A stretch of DNA of 64,000 nt from Sphingomonas sp. (GTDB lineage: Bacteria > Pseudomonadota > Alphaproteobacteria > Sphingomonadales > Sphingomonadaceae), in contig NZ_JANINP010000004.1 of the NCBI RefSeq assembly GCF_024508665.1, positions 62,001 through 126,000 of the forward strand, written 5' to 3'. Shown piece by piece: positions 53,789 through 61,332 of this stretch. Positions within the stretch are counted from its first letter, which is position 1. Every line of letters starts with the position of its first letter. The notes under the pieces were generated by a model. That model saw nothing but the letters and a program-made list of their open reading frames with translations. It ran no database searches and was not told where the DNA came from. The translations under genes and the position numbers were made by a program.

Positions 53789-55606
53789 ATGTCAATACGC
53801 CGCCTCCCCGAGCATCTCGTCAACCGTATCGCTGCCGGTGAAGTGGTCGAAAGACCCGCCAGTGCGTTGAAGGAATTAATCGAGAACGCGATCGATGCCG
53901 GGGCCGGCCGGATCGCCGTAAAACTGGCCGCCGGCGGGATCGATCTGATCGAGGTGGCCGACGACGGATGCGGCATGACTTCGTCCGACATGGTGCTTGC
54001 GCTTGAGCGACATGCGACCTCGAAATTGCCGGATGAAGCGATCGAGAATGTCGCGACCCTGGGCTTTCGCGGCGAGGCGCTGCCGTCGATCGCCAGCGTC
54101 GCGCGGCTGACACTCGAAAGCCGGGTGCGGGGCGCCGATGGCTGGCGGCGCGTGGTCGACAATGGCGCGGTGGTCGAGGAGGGCCCTGCGGGGCTTCCGC
54201 CGGGCACGCGCGTCCGCGTCGAGGCGCTGTTCGACCGCGTGCCTGCGCGCCGCAAGTTCCTGCGCAGCCCGCGCGCGGAATATGGCGCCAGCCTCGACGT
54301 TGTCCGGCGCCTCGCCATGGCGCGACCCGACATCGCCTTTTCGGTCGAACATGACGGCAGGCGCGCGCTGTCGACCAACGCGCCGGAGGATCGTCCCGGC
54401 CGCGTCGCCGCGCTGACCGATCGCGCACTGATCGAGAACAGCGTCGCCATCGACCTCGAGCGCGAAGGCGTGCGGCTGGGGGGCGTGGCCGGTCTGCCGA
54501 CGTTCAATCGCGGCGTCGCCGATCACCAATATCTGTTCGTCAACGGCCGGCCGGTGAAGGACCGCCTGCTCGCCGGCGCGGTGCGTGGCGCCTATGCCGA
54601 AATGCTGCCGCGCGACCGGCATCCGGTGGTTGCCTTGTTCCTCGATCTCCCCGCCGACATGGTCGACGTCAACGTCCACCCGGCCAAGACCGAGGTCCGC
54701 TTTCGCGAGCCGCAGATGATCCGCGGTCTGATCGTCAGCGGCCTTCGGCGCGCGCTCGACGAGGCGGGGCATCGCAGCGCGCAACGACCCGATGAGGCGG
54801 CGCTGGCGGCGTGGCGGAGCGAATATAGCCCCTCCCCTTCAGGGGAGGGGTTGGGGTGGGGGAGCGCCCCCAATTCGGCGCTGGATTTGTGGCACGCCCC
54901 CACCCCCTACCCCTCCCCTGAAGGGGAGGGGCTCAGCAGGGTCATGGAGCGCCGTCCGACCTTCGCGGTGCCGCCGCCGGCCGCGCGTGCCGAGCCGGCC
55001 TGGGCACCGCCGCCGGATACCATCTCACACCCGCTCGGCGTCGCGCGCGGCCAGGTCGCCAAGACTTATATCGTCGCCGAGGCCGAAGACGGATTGGTGC
55101 TGGTCGATCAGCATGCCGCCCACGAACGCCTCGTGCTCGAACGGATGCGTGCCGCGCTCGCCGGCGGCAAAGTCGCGGCACAGGCTTTGCTGTTGCCCGA
55201 AGTGATCGAGCTCGACGAACCCGCTTGCGACCGTCTCGAAGCGAGGATCGAGGAACTGGCCGAACTCGGCCTCGACCTCGAACGCTTCGGTCCCCGCGCG
55301 ATGCTGGTCCGCTCGACGCCGGCGTTGCTGGGGCAGGGGGACGTCACCGGCCTCGTCACCGACCTCGCCGACGAACTCGCCGCGTTCGACCAGGCGCTGA
55401 GCCTCAAGGAACGGCTCGATCACGTCGCCTCGACCATGGCCTGCCACGGCTCGGTCCGTGCGGGCCGCGTGCTTTCCGTCGCCGAGATGAACGCGCTGCT
55501 CCGCGAAATGGAAGTCACGCCGCATTCGGGCCAGTGCAACCACGGTCGCCCGACCTGGGTGAAACTTGCCCACTTTGATATTGAAAAGCTTTTTGGACGG
55601 AAGTGA
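53789..55606 (+). CDS. mutL: DNA mismatch repair endonuclease MutL
   Basis: MutL couples mismatch recognition by MutS to strand incision. The 605-residue protein has the GHKL ATPase motifs (ELIENAIDAGA, DDGCGM, GFRGEALPSIASV) in the first 330 residues and a linker (about 345-405). The C-terminal dimerisation domain keeps the endonuclease motif DQHAAHERLVLE and QCNHGRPTW, so it should nick DNA itself, as in bacteria without MutH. Two oddities stand out. The linker contains an in-frame REP-like palindrome pair (54827-54933). The last 16 codons (from 55559) are AT-richer than the rest and duplicated 521 bp downstream. Confidence 0.96.
   Translation: MSIRRLPEHLVNRIAAGEVVERPASALKELIENAIDAGAGRIAVKLAAGGIDLIEVADDGCGMTSSDMVLALERHATSKLPDEAIENVATLGFRGEALPSIASVARLTLESRVRGADGWRRVVDNGAVVEEGPAGLPPGTRVRVEALFDRVPARRKFLRSPRAEYGASLDVVRRLAMARPDIAFSVEHDGRRALSTNAPEDRPGRVAALTDRALIENSVAIDLEREGVRLGGVAGLPTFNRGVADHQYLFVNGRPVKDRLLAGAVRGAYAEMLPRDRHPVVALFLDLPADMVDVNVHPAKTEVRFREPQMIRGLIVSGLRRALDEAGHRSAQRPDEAALAAWRSEYSPSPSGEGLGWGSAPNSALDLWHAPTPYPSPEGEGLSRVMERRPTFAVPPPAARAEPAWAPPPDTISHPLGVARGQVAKTYIVAEAEDGLVLVDQHAAHERLVLERMRAALAGGKVAAQALLLPEVIELDEPACDRLEARIEELAELGLDLERFGPRAMLVRSTPALLGQGDVTGLVTDLADELAAFDQALSLKERLDHVASTMACHGSVRAGRVLSVAEMNALLREMEVTPHSGQCNHGRPTWVKLAHFDIEKLFGRK
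54827..54933. repeat. REP-like palindrome doublet inside mutL
   Basis: Two copies of the hairpin CCCCTCCCC-TTCA-GGGGAGGGG (54829-54850; TGAA loop at 54910-54931) stand in opposite orientation about 60 bp apart. The 24-base outer arms at 54827-54850 and 54910-54933 are exact reverse complements. This C/G-rich hairpin pair is typical of REP elements dispersed in intergenic DNA of sphingomonads. Here it is translated in frame as part of the MutL linker (SPSPSGEGLGWG ... YPSPEGEGLS). Confidence 0.85.
55559..55606 (+). repeat. mutL 3'-end repeat, copy 1 (active terminus)
   Basis: The last 15 codons plus stop of mutL encode VKLAHFDIEKLFGRK. They are clearly AT-richer than the rest of the gene. The same segment recurs at 56080-56127 with 36 of 48 bases identical, and all but one of the changed codons are synonymous. 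Confidence 0.85.
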
Positions 55607-55611
55607 CCGCA

Positions 55612-56052
55612 ATGCTCGATGACGCCAATTTGATCGTGACAGACACTGCAACGATCTGCATTTTCGATCTGGCCGCTATGGCGCATCGCAAGGACGACGT
55701 GGGCGATTGGTGGTCACTTTGGCAGAACCGTGAGGTTGAGATCAAAGATGGCAACGCGCTGTTTCTGAACGTCGGTGATGACGGGGCGTATCGAATAGAG
55801 GTCACGCAACGCGAGGGTATCAGTCTGCCGGGCTATTGTTTGGCCACGCCTTCGGGAATCATATTCATCGGACCCGGAGAGGAAATGTCGGGCGGTGGGT
55901 TCGAGCCGGACGGCAAATGGGGCGGCTTTTTCTTTGCCGTGAACGCGCCGCACCAGAAAGTTAGCATTTCAAGGGACGGCAACGCGATTTCGGTCAATCT
56001 TCAGGCGTCCCAGCCATTCGAGAACGAGCCCATTGAGTCGATTCATCTCTGA
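55612..56052 (+). CDS. Orphan hypothetical protein between the two mutL ends (146 aa)
   Basis: This beta-rich soluble protein begins MLDDANLIVTDTATICIFDL and contains DDVGDWWSLWQNREVEI, SLPGYCLATPSGIIFIGPG and a terminal IESIHL. The layout faintly recalls DUF6386-type or immunity-like proteins; I cannot assign it with certainty. The ATG at 55612 follows GGAAG, which lies in the mutL stop region, so it is coupled to mutL; a GTG at 55603 is an alternative. Its base composition is lower in GC than neighbouring core genes. It is exactly bracketed by the two copies of the mutL terminus, so it appears to have been brought in as a cassette. Confidence 0.75.
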   Translation: MLDDANLIVTDTATICIFDLAAMAHRKDDVGDWWSLWQNREVEIKDGNALFLNVGDDGAYRIEVTQREGISLPGYCLATPSGIIFIGPGEEMSGGGFEPDGKWGGFFFAVNAPHQKVSISRDGNAISVNLQASQPFENEPIESIHL

Positions 56053-56079
56053 AGGCGCAGCGAACGTGCTTCCATTTAG

Positions 56080-56127
56080 GTAAAGCTCGCCCATGGCGAT
56101 ATCGAGAAGCTGTTCGGGCGGAAGTGA
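56080..56127 (+). pseudogene. mutL 3'-end remnant, copy 2 (displaced terminus)
   Basis: Fifteen codons and a stop encode VKLAHGDIEKLFGRK, matching the MutL C-terminus except Gly for Phe. Codon use here is GC-rich, like the body of mutL, whereas the terminus now attached to mutL is AT-rich. A TAG lies just upstream in frame, so it is not translated as part of any gene. It is best explained as the original end of mutL, cut off when the orphan gene and a new terminus were inserted. Confidence 0.8.
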
Positions 56128-56146
56128 GCGCGGAACGGGAAACGAG

Positions 56147-56410
56147 ATGACTTGGAAATTCCATCAAGCAGCGAATGTCGCCAGCATAACCTGCACATCT
56201 GTGGTTTCAGGGCATCCGGTCCTCGTTGCAACACATCATGAAGACGACCATTCCTGGTCATTTCTGGACGGCCAGCCGTTCGATCCGGCAACGTCATTGG
56301 TCGTCGCGATGTCAAAGGTTGTGGATCGGCACCCCGATATCGTTGAAATTGCCGATCTGCCTCCCCGGCTGGTCGGCGACCCGTTCGTCCGGTGGCGAAC
56401 CTTGGTCTAG
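56147..56410 (+). CDS. Small hypothetical protein, DUF2185/immunity-like (87 aa)
   Basis: The 87-residue protein reads MTWKFHQAANVASITCTSVV, then HHEDDHSWSFLDGQPFD and ends DIVEIADLPPRLVGDPFVRW. The pattern of a short beta-strand pair, an HxEDDxxWxFLxG core and a DPxIxELADLP helix is that of small DUF2185-like proteins sometimes linked to immunity functions. This resemblance is from memory and not certain. It starts 20 bp after the displaced mutL end. GGGAAACGAG before the ATG is a weak ribosome site. Confidence 0.68.
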   Translation: MTWKFHQAANVASITCTSVVSGHPVLVATHHEDDHSWSFLDGQPFDPATSLVVAMSKVVDRHPDIVEIADLPPRLVGDPFVRWRTLV

Positions 56411-56536
56411 GCAGCAGAACGATTGAGTTTCGGGGGTAGCCGCCGCCCCGTTTTAATGCTTGCTCTACGGTGATGCTCGCGGACGGCAGTATCGAGAAAA
56501 GCTCGCGTGCTGGAAAGCGTGTCTGGAGATAGGGCG

Positions 56537-57145
56537 ATGCTTAGGCTGTTTAGCCAGTGGCGAGAAAAGCGGGATGCCGAGAGTCGGCTCGAACTACTCC
56601 GCGCGCGCCTGGATGAGCCCGTCGAAGCTCGTAATACGGCAGCGCTCCTTCCGGCCGTCGTGCCCGCCAATTTCGAGGCGGATTGGCTGGGTCCAGTCGA
56701 ACCGATCGGCAATTTGCCTTTCGTTACGATCTGGGGTGTGGTCGGCGAGAGCAACACGATCGTCTATGTCAGCCATGAGCAGGCCGCCTATTGGGAAGGC
56801 AGGGGGTTGGACTGGCGCGCGCTGGCGATGCGTAATCTGCGTAATGCGAGTATCCCAGGTGCTAACGGCGAGAAGCTCGATGACGAAGGGCGCCCGTTCG
56901 TAAAGGTCATGCTCCAGCCGGATGCGCTTGGACCATCACGTCTGTTGTTGCCGCGACTTTTCGAGGACGAACTTGGTCCCGACTATCTCGTAGCTATTCC
57001 CGAACGCTCCTGCGCCATCGCGTTCCGTCGGGAGCTTACTCCCGCGCAGCAGTCCGATATCGACCACATGATCGACGGCTGTTTTCGTCATGGTACCGAA
57101 CCGGTAAGCCCCGAACGGTTTTCGGCCCGATGCTTCTGGGTGTGA
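56537..57145 (+). CDS. Hypothetical protein, DUF1444-like (202 aa)
   Basis: The soluble 202-residue protein has an N-terminal helical part (LFSQWREKRDAESRLELLRA), then an alpha/beta domain with LPFVTIWGVVGESNTIVYVS, WEGRGLDWRALAMRNLRNAS and LGPDYLVAIPERSCAIAFRR. The last motif (VAIPERxxxIAF) recalls DUF1444 proteins of unknown function. I prefer the ATG at 56537, with GGAG eight bases upstream, to a GTG ten codons earlier. It ends a run of three genes of unknown function between mutL and the ribosomal operon, transcribed in the mutL direction. Confidence 0.72.
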   Translation: MLRLFSQWREKRDAESRLELLRARLDEPVEARNTAALLPAVVPANFEADWLGPVEPIGNLPFVTIWGVVGESNTIVYVSHEQAAYWEGRGLDWRALAMRNLRNASIPGANGEKLDDEGRPFVKVMLQPDALGPSRLLLPRLFEDELGPDYLVAIPERSCAIAFRRELTPAQQSDIDHMIDGCFRHGTEPVSPERFSARCFWV

Positions 57146-57502
57146 GACGTTTCCTTGCCGGAGGTCCGACGGCTGGCCACTACGAAAGCTGGCTTCTTTG
57201 CCGGGGCGAGCAAAATGTTCCGCTTCCGAAGAAAAACTTTTCCGTTCATCTCCTGGAAACTTCGGGCTGCCGTGCGCATTTCTAGCAGCGAACAAGGTTG
57301 TTGATGAACTGGAATTGACCGTGAAGGTGTTGCCGTTCGTGTTCGCTCTGGTGCCCTTAGTGGCAGTCGTGAGTGCCTGCGTTTCGACGTACTGATCCCC
57401 CACAGTGCGTCGCTAGTCGACCCTATCCCCCCAAGGGTCGCAAAGAAAAGGGCCGCCCGGGTATTCCCGGACGGCCCTTTTTCTTGACTTCAGCAGAAAG
57501 GC
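57146..57502. other. Intergenic region before the rplI end
   Basis: These 357 bases hold the shared terminator (57450-57477) at the right. A possible 24-codon frame at 57321-57395 looks like a lipoprotein leader but is too short to support. The rest shows no coding signature and lower GC than its surroundings. Confidence 0.5.
57450..57477 (-). terminator. Bidirectional terminator of the rpsF-rpsR-rplI operon
   Basis: The hairpin GGGCCGCCCGGG-TATT-CCCGGACGGCCC (one mismatch) is flanked by A/T-rich tracts on both sides (AAAGAAAA left, TTTTTCTT right). On the minus strand it lies 25 bp after the rplI stop and is followed by TTTTCTTTG, so it should end the ribosomal operon and may also stop transcripts from the mutL side. 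Confidence 0.85.
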
Positions 57503-58117
57503 TTACGCTTCCGAAGCCTCTTCGCCGGCCGGAGCGGCCTCAGGCTGAGCCTCGGCGGTTGCGCCCGGCTCGGCATTGGGATCGTAATCCTCGGTGAAGC
57601 CGGTGACGTCGCGGCCTTCCTCGAACATCTGCGCCATGACGTCGACGCCCTTCGACTGCATCTCGGCCTCTTCGGGCGAGCGGGCGACGTTGACCTTGAC
57701 GGTCACCGCGACCTCGGGGTGCAGCTGGACCTTGACCTCATACACCCCGATCGCCTTGATCGGCTTGGCAAGGACGATCGCCGACTTGGCGACCTTGTGG
57801 CCGTCGGCTTCGAGCGCTTCGACCAGATCGCGGACCGCGACCGATCCGTAGAGCTGGCCGGTGTTCGACGACTGGCGGATCAGCGTGACCGAAACGCCCT
57901 CGAAATTCTTGGCTTCCTTCTCGGCATCGGTGCGGCGCGACGCATTGTCGGCCTCGATGCGGGCGCGGTTGGCCTCGAACACCTTGCGGTTGGCTTCGTT
58001 GGCGCGCAGCGCCTTCTTGTTCGGCAGAAGGTAGTTACGGGCAAAGCCGTCCTTGACCTTCACGACATCGCCGATGGCGCCGAGCTTCTCGACGCGTTCC
58101 AGCAGAATAACGTCCAT
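57503..58117 (-). CDS. rplI: Ribosomal protein L9
   Basis: The product has L9's N-terminal domain (MDVILLERVEKLGAIGDVVK, FARNYLLPNKKALRA), the connecting helix (NRKVFEANRARIEADNASRR) and the C-terminal domain (LVEALEADGHKV, VKVQLHPEVAVTVKVNV). At 204 residues it is about 50 longer than E. coli L9. The extra C-terminal tail (from about residue 150) is acidic and Ala/Pro/Glu-rich, as is common in sphingomonads. It is the last gene of the operon with rpsF and rpsR. Confidence 0.97.
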   Translation of the reverse strand: MDVILLERVEKLGAIGDVVKVKDGFARNYLLPNKKALRANEANRKVFEANRARIEADNASRRTDAEKEAKNFEGVSVTLIRQSSNTGQLYGSVAVRDLVEALEADGHKVAKSAIVLAKPIKAIGVYEVKVQLHPEVAVTVKVNVARSPEEAEMQSKGVDVMAQMFEEGRDVTGFTEDYDPNAEPGATAEAQPEAAPAGEEASEA

Positions 58118-58129
58118 CGCGGGCGCTCC

Positions 58130-58354
58130 TTACTTTACCAGGTAGGGCAGCAGGCCCAGGTGACGGGCGCGCTTGATGGCCTGGGCCAGCTCGCGCTGCT
58201 TCTTCGCGCTCACCGAAGTGATGCGCGAGGGGACGATCTTGCCACGCTCGGAAACGAAGCCCTGCAGCAGCCGGACGTCCTTATAATCGATCCGGGGGGC
58301 GTCCTTCGCGGAGAACGGGCAGCTCTTGCGGCGGCGGAAAAAGGGTCGTGCCAT
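58130..58354 (-). CDS. rpsR: Ribosomal protein S18
   Basis: This 74-residue basic protein binds S6 and 16S rRNA on the small-subunit platform. The sequence begins [20 protein letters not shown], with [20 protein letters not shown] and the typical end [14 protein letters not shown]. It lies 12 bp on either side from rpsF and rplI. Confidence 0.98.
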   Translation of the reverse strand: MARPFFRRRKSCPFSAKDAPRIDYKDVRLLQGFVSERGKIVPSRITSVSAKKQRELAQAIKRARHLGLLPYLVK

Positions 58355-58366
58355 GGTCGTTGCTCC

Positions 58367-58765
58367 TTATTCGCCGTCGAAACCGCCGCGGGGACCGCGG
58401 TCGTTGCGCTCACCGCGCTCGCTGCGACGCTCGCGATCGCGCTCATTCTTGCGCATCATCACCGAGGGGCCGGTCTCGTGCTCGTCGACCTTGACGGTCA
58501 TGTAGCGGATCACGTCTTCGTTGATCTGGGTCTGGCGCTCCAGCTCGGCGACGACCGAACCCGGCGCGTCGATCTCGAGCATCACGTAATGCGCCTTGCG
58601 GTTCTTCGCGATGCGATAGGCCAAGCTGCGCAGGCCCCAGGTTTCGGTCTTGACGACCTTGCCCTGATTGTCCTCAATGATCTTGGTGGCGGCTTCCGCC
58701 AGGGCGTCCACTTGCGCCTGTGCCAGATCCTGGCGCGCAAGGAACACGTGCTCGTAAAGAGCCAT
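58367..58765 (-). CDS. rpsF: Ribosomal protein S6
   Basis: The 132-residue S6 has the family core ([55 protein letters not shown]) and a charged Arg/Glu/Asp-rich C-terminal extension of about 35 residues. The ATG at 58765 follows GGAAGAAG and is preferred to an upstream ATG. It heads the operon with rpsR and rplI. Confidence 0.97.
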   Translation of the reverse strand: MALYEHVFLARQDLAQAQVDALAEAATKIIEDNQGKVVKTETWGLRSLAYRIAKNRKAHYVMLEIDAPGSVVAELERQTQINEDVIRYMTVKVDEHETGPSVMMRKNERDRERRSERGERNDRGPRGGFDGE

Positions 58766-58838
58766 GCTTCTTCCTTCGTTGGCCGATCGCTGACGCCGCA
58801 CCATGCGGACGCCCCTCCGGCTATCGTCTCAAAAACAA

Positions 58839-58864
58839 CCGGGCGGGAATCGCATCCCGCCCGG
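58839..58864 (-). terminator. Hairpin terminator of the DUF4142 gene
   Basis: The perfect 10-bp stem CCGGGCGGGA / TCCCGCCCGG with a 6-base loop lies about 50 bp after the DUF4142 stop and is followed on the minus strand by TTGTTTTTG. It could also act as a leader hairpin of rpsF if that operon's promoter lies further upstream. Confidence 0.7.
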
Positions 58865-58914
58865 AAGCTCGCGCCTATAGCGCAAGCGGTGGAATTCTCA
58901 ACCCCTGTCGGGTG

Positions 58915-59385
58915 TCACAGACTTTGTGCCAGTCGCAGGTGCTTGCGAAGCGCCGGCAGCGTCCTCTCCGCGAGCGCGGCCGTGCCGTCTCGGCCGGTCC
59001 GGGCCTGTTCCTGGAAGTCGGCTATGTCCTTGCGATGATCGTCGACCATGTAGCGGGCAAATTCGCGGTCGAACGCTGCCCCGCGCAGGCGCGACAGGCG
59101 ACGATATTCGGCCTGCGCCTCGGGCATCATGGCGGTCGGCACGGCGACGCGATTGTGGTGCGCGAGTGCCACGGCGTCCGTCTTTGCCTTGGCATGGTCG
59201 CGCTGAAGCGTGCGGCCATAGGCCCGCGTCGCCGGCCGCGCCGCGCGTGTCGCGGCCAGGGCGCCGAGGCGCATCTCCGAATTGTCGCCCTTGATGGCGT
59301 CTTGCAGGAACTTGCCCGTAGGGGCGGCCGATGCCGAGGCAGGTAGCAAGACGACGGCGAATGCCGTCAATGCAAGAAGTCGCAT
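58915..59385 (-). CDS. Secreted DUF4142-family protein
   Basis: The 156-residue product has a signal peptide (MRLLALTAFAVVLLPASASA) and a helical ferritin-like domain of the DUF4142 type: FLQDAIKGDNSEMRLGALAA, YGRTLQRDHAKAKTDAVALA and FDREFARYMVDDHRKDIADF. The conserved His and Asp/Glu residues in the third and fourth segments suggest metal binding, but no function is established. It is likely periplasmic. It is divergent from fabD and followed by a terminator hairpin. Confidence 0.9.
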   Translation of the reverse strand: MRLLALTAFAVVLLPASASAAPTGKFLQDAIKGDNSEMRLGALAATRAARPATRAYGRTLQRDHAKAKTDAVALAHHNRVAVPTAMMPEAQAEYRRLSRLRGAAFDREFARYMVDDHRKDIADFQEQARTGRDGTAALAERTLPALRKHLRLAQSL

Positions 59386-59592
59386 GATAGTCTCCGGTAC
59401 AATGACGTCCGTCAGTGAGACGGGCGGCCCACCCTCAAGGTTCCGGGCGAAATGCCTAACTTACGTTGCTGGCGGAGCGGACCCGCCCATGCAGTGCCGA
59501 ACAGTGCTGCTCGCAGTGCACCAAAGCCGTCAACCGAACTTGCGTAACGAGCGCGGCATTTCTAGTGCCGCACCCTCAATCGGGAGAGGATG

Positions 59593-60528
59593 ATGCGCGC
59601 TTTCATATTTCCGGGGCAGGGGAGCCAGGCAGTCGGCATGGGCAAGGCGCTGGCCGACGCGAGTGCGGCTGCGCGCGAGGTTTTCCAGGAGGTCGACGAG
59701 GCGCTGGGACAGCATTTGTCGGTGCTGATGTTCGAAGGTCCCGCCGACGAGTTGACGCTGACCGCCAACGCGCAGCCGGCGATCATGGCCAACGCGATCG
59801 CGACGCTCCGCGTCCTGGAGAAGGAAGGCGGGCTCAAGCTTGCCGACAAGGCCGATTACGTCGCCGGGCACAGCCTGGGCGAATATACCGCTTTATGCGC
59901 CGCGGGCGCGCTCGATCTCGCCACCACTGCAATATTGCTGCGCCACCGCGGCGAGGCGATGCAGGCGGCGGTACCGGTAGGGGTGGGCGCGATGGCGGCG
60001 TTGCTCGGCGCCGACCTCACGATCGCGCAGAAGATCGCCGAAGCCGCGGCGCAGGGCGAGGTCTGCACCGTCGCCAACGACAACGATCCGTCCCAGGTGG
60101 TGATCTCGGGAGCCAAGGCAGCGATCGATCGCGCGATCGAGATCGCCAAGGAATTCGGCGCCAAGCGCGCGATCGCCTTGCCGGTGTCGGCCCCATTTCA
60201 CTGCCCGCTGATGCAGCCCGCCGCCGAGGCGATGGACAAGGCGCTGGCCGAAGCACGGATCGACACGCCGCTGGTGCCGGTGTTCGCCAACGTGACGGCG
60301 CAGCCCGTCAGCGACGTCGACACGATCCGCAAGCTGCTGGTCGAACAGGTGACCGGCATGGTGCGCTGGCGCGAATCGGTGGTCAATATGACGAATACGG
60401 GCGTCGAGCGCTTCGTCGAATTCGGTGGCAAGGTGCTGAGCCCGATGGTCAAGCGCATCGTCCCGGATGTGGATGCGTCGAGCGTGATTACGATGGACGA
60501 TATCGAAGCGTTGGCTAAGTCGTTTTAG
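59593..60528 (+). CDS. fabD: Malonyl-CoA:ACP transacylase
   Basis: FabD loads malonyl groups onto acyl carrier protein for fatty acid synthesis. The 311-residue protein starts MRAFIFPGQGSQAVGMGKAL and has the active serine in GHSLGEYTAL (about residue 95) and the histidine in PVSAPFHCPLM (about 200). GGGAG lies 6 bp before the ATG at 59593; an ATG one codon upstream is equally possible. Confidence 0.96.
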   Translation: MRAFIFPGQGSQAVGMGKALADASAAAREVFQEVDEALGQHLSVLMFEGPADELTLTANAQPAIMANAIATLRVLEKEGGLKLADKADYVAGHSLGEYTALCAAGALDLATTAILLRHRGEAMQAAVPVGVGAMAALLGADLTIAQKIAEAAAQGEVCTVANDNDPSQVVISGAKAAIDRAIEIAKEFGAKRAIALPVSAPFHCPLMQPAAEAMDKALAEARIDTPLVPVFANVTAQPVSDVDTIRKLLVEQVTGMVRWRESVVNMTNTGVERFVEFGGKVLSPMVKRIVPDVDASSVITMDDIEALAKSF

Positions 60529-60537
60529 GTCGCGCAA

Positions 60538-60564
60538 CCCTTTGCGCCTCAGCGCCTTTGCGTG
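60538..60564. repeat. Copy of a dispersed intergenic repeat (TTTGCGCCTCAGCGCCTTTG core)
   Basis: Between fabD and fabG lies a degenerate direct repeat of a TTTGCGCC/AGCGCC/TTTGCG unit ending GTGA. I recognise it from memory as a short repeat scattered in intergenic DNA of sphingomonads and other proteobacteria. Its function is unknown. Confidence 0.5.
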
Positions 60565-60591
60565 AATTATTGAGAATCCGGAGATAAGAAA

Positions 60592-61332
60592 ATGTTCGAC
60601 CTCACAGGCATGACCGCTCTCGTTACCGGCGCCTCCGGCGGGATTGGGTCGGCGATCGCGCAGGCGCTGGCCGGGCAGGGGGCCAGGCTGGCGGTATCGG
60701 GATCGAATGCCGATAAGCTGGAGGCGTTCCGGGCCTCGCTCGGTGGTGATCATGTGGCGCTGCAATGCGATCTTTCGGACGGCGCCGCGGTCGACGCGTT
60801 GGTGCCGCGCGCGGTCGAGGCGCTGGGCGGCAAGCTCGATATCCTGGTCAACAATGCCGGCGTCACGCGCGACAACCTGGCGATGCGGATGAAGGACGAG
60901 GAATGGGAACAGGTCATCAAGGTCAATCTTGAGGCCGCCTTCCGCCTGATCCGGGCCGCCGCCAAGCCGATGATGAAGGCACGCTACGGCCGCATCATCT
61001 CGATCACCTCGGTGGTTGGTGCGACCGGCAATCCGGGCCAGGCCAATTACGCCGCGTCCAAGGCGGGGCTGGTCGGCATGTCCAAGGCGCTGGCGCAGGA
61101 ACTAGCCAGCCGCAACATCACGGTCAATTGCGTCGCCCCAGGCTTCATCCGCTCGGCGATGACCGACGTTCTGCCCGAGGCGCAGAAGACCGCCTTACTC
61201 GGCCGCATCCCGGCCGGCGATCTCGGCACGGGCGAAGATATTGGCGCCGCCGTGGTCTATCTGGCCTCGAAGGAAGCCGGCTACGTCACCGGCCAGACGC
61301 TCCACGTCAACGGCGGGATGGCGATGCTGTGA
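60592..61332 (+). CDS. fabG: 3-oxoacyl-ACP reductase
   Basis: This NADPH-dependent short-chain reductase makes 3-hydroxyacyl-ACP. The 246-residue protein has the cofactor motif VTGASGGIGSAIAQAL, LVNNAGVTRDNL, the catalytic Ser/Tyr/Lys in SITSVVGATGNPGQANYAAS followed by Lys, and the tail GYVTGQTLHVNGGMAML. It is followed with a 4-bp overlap by a secreted-protein gene. Confidence 0.96.
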   Translation: MFDLTGMTALVTGASGGIGSAIAQALAGQGARLAVSGSNADKLEAFRASLGGDHVALQCDLSDGAAVDALVPRAVEALGGKLDILVNNAGVTRDNLAMRMKDEEWEQVIKVNLEAAFRLIRAAAKPMMKARYGRIISITSVVGATGNPGQANYAASKAGLVGMSKALAQELASRNITVNCVAPGFIRSAMTDVLPEAQKTALLGRIPAGDLGTGEDIGAAVVYLASKEAGYVTGQTLHVNGGMAML

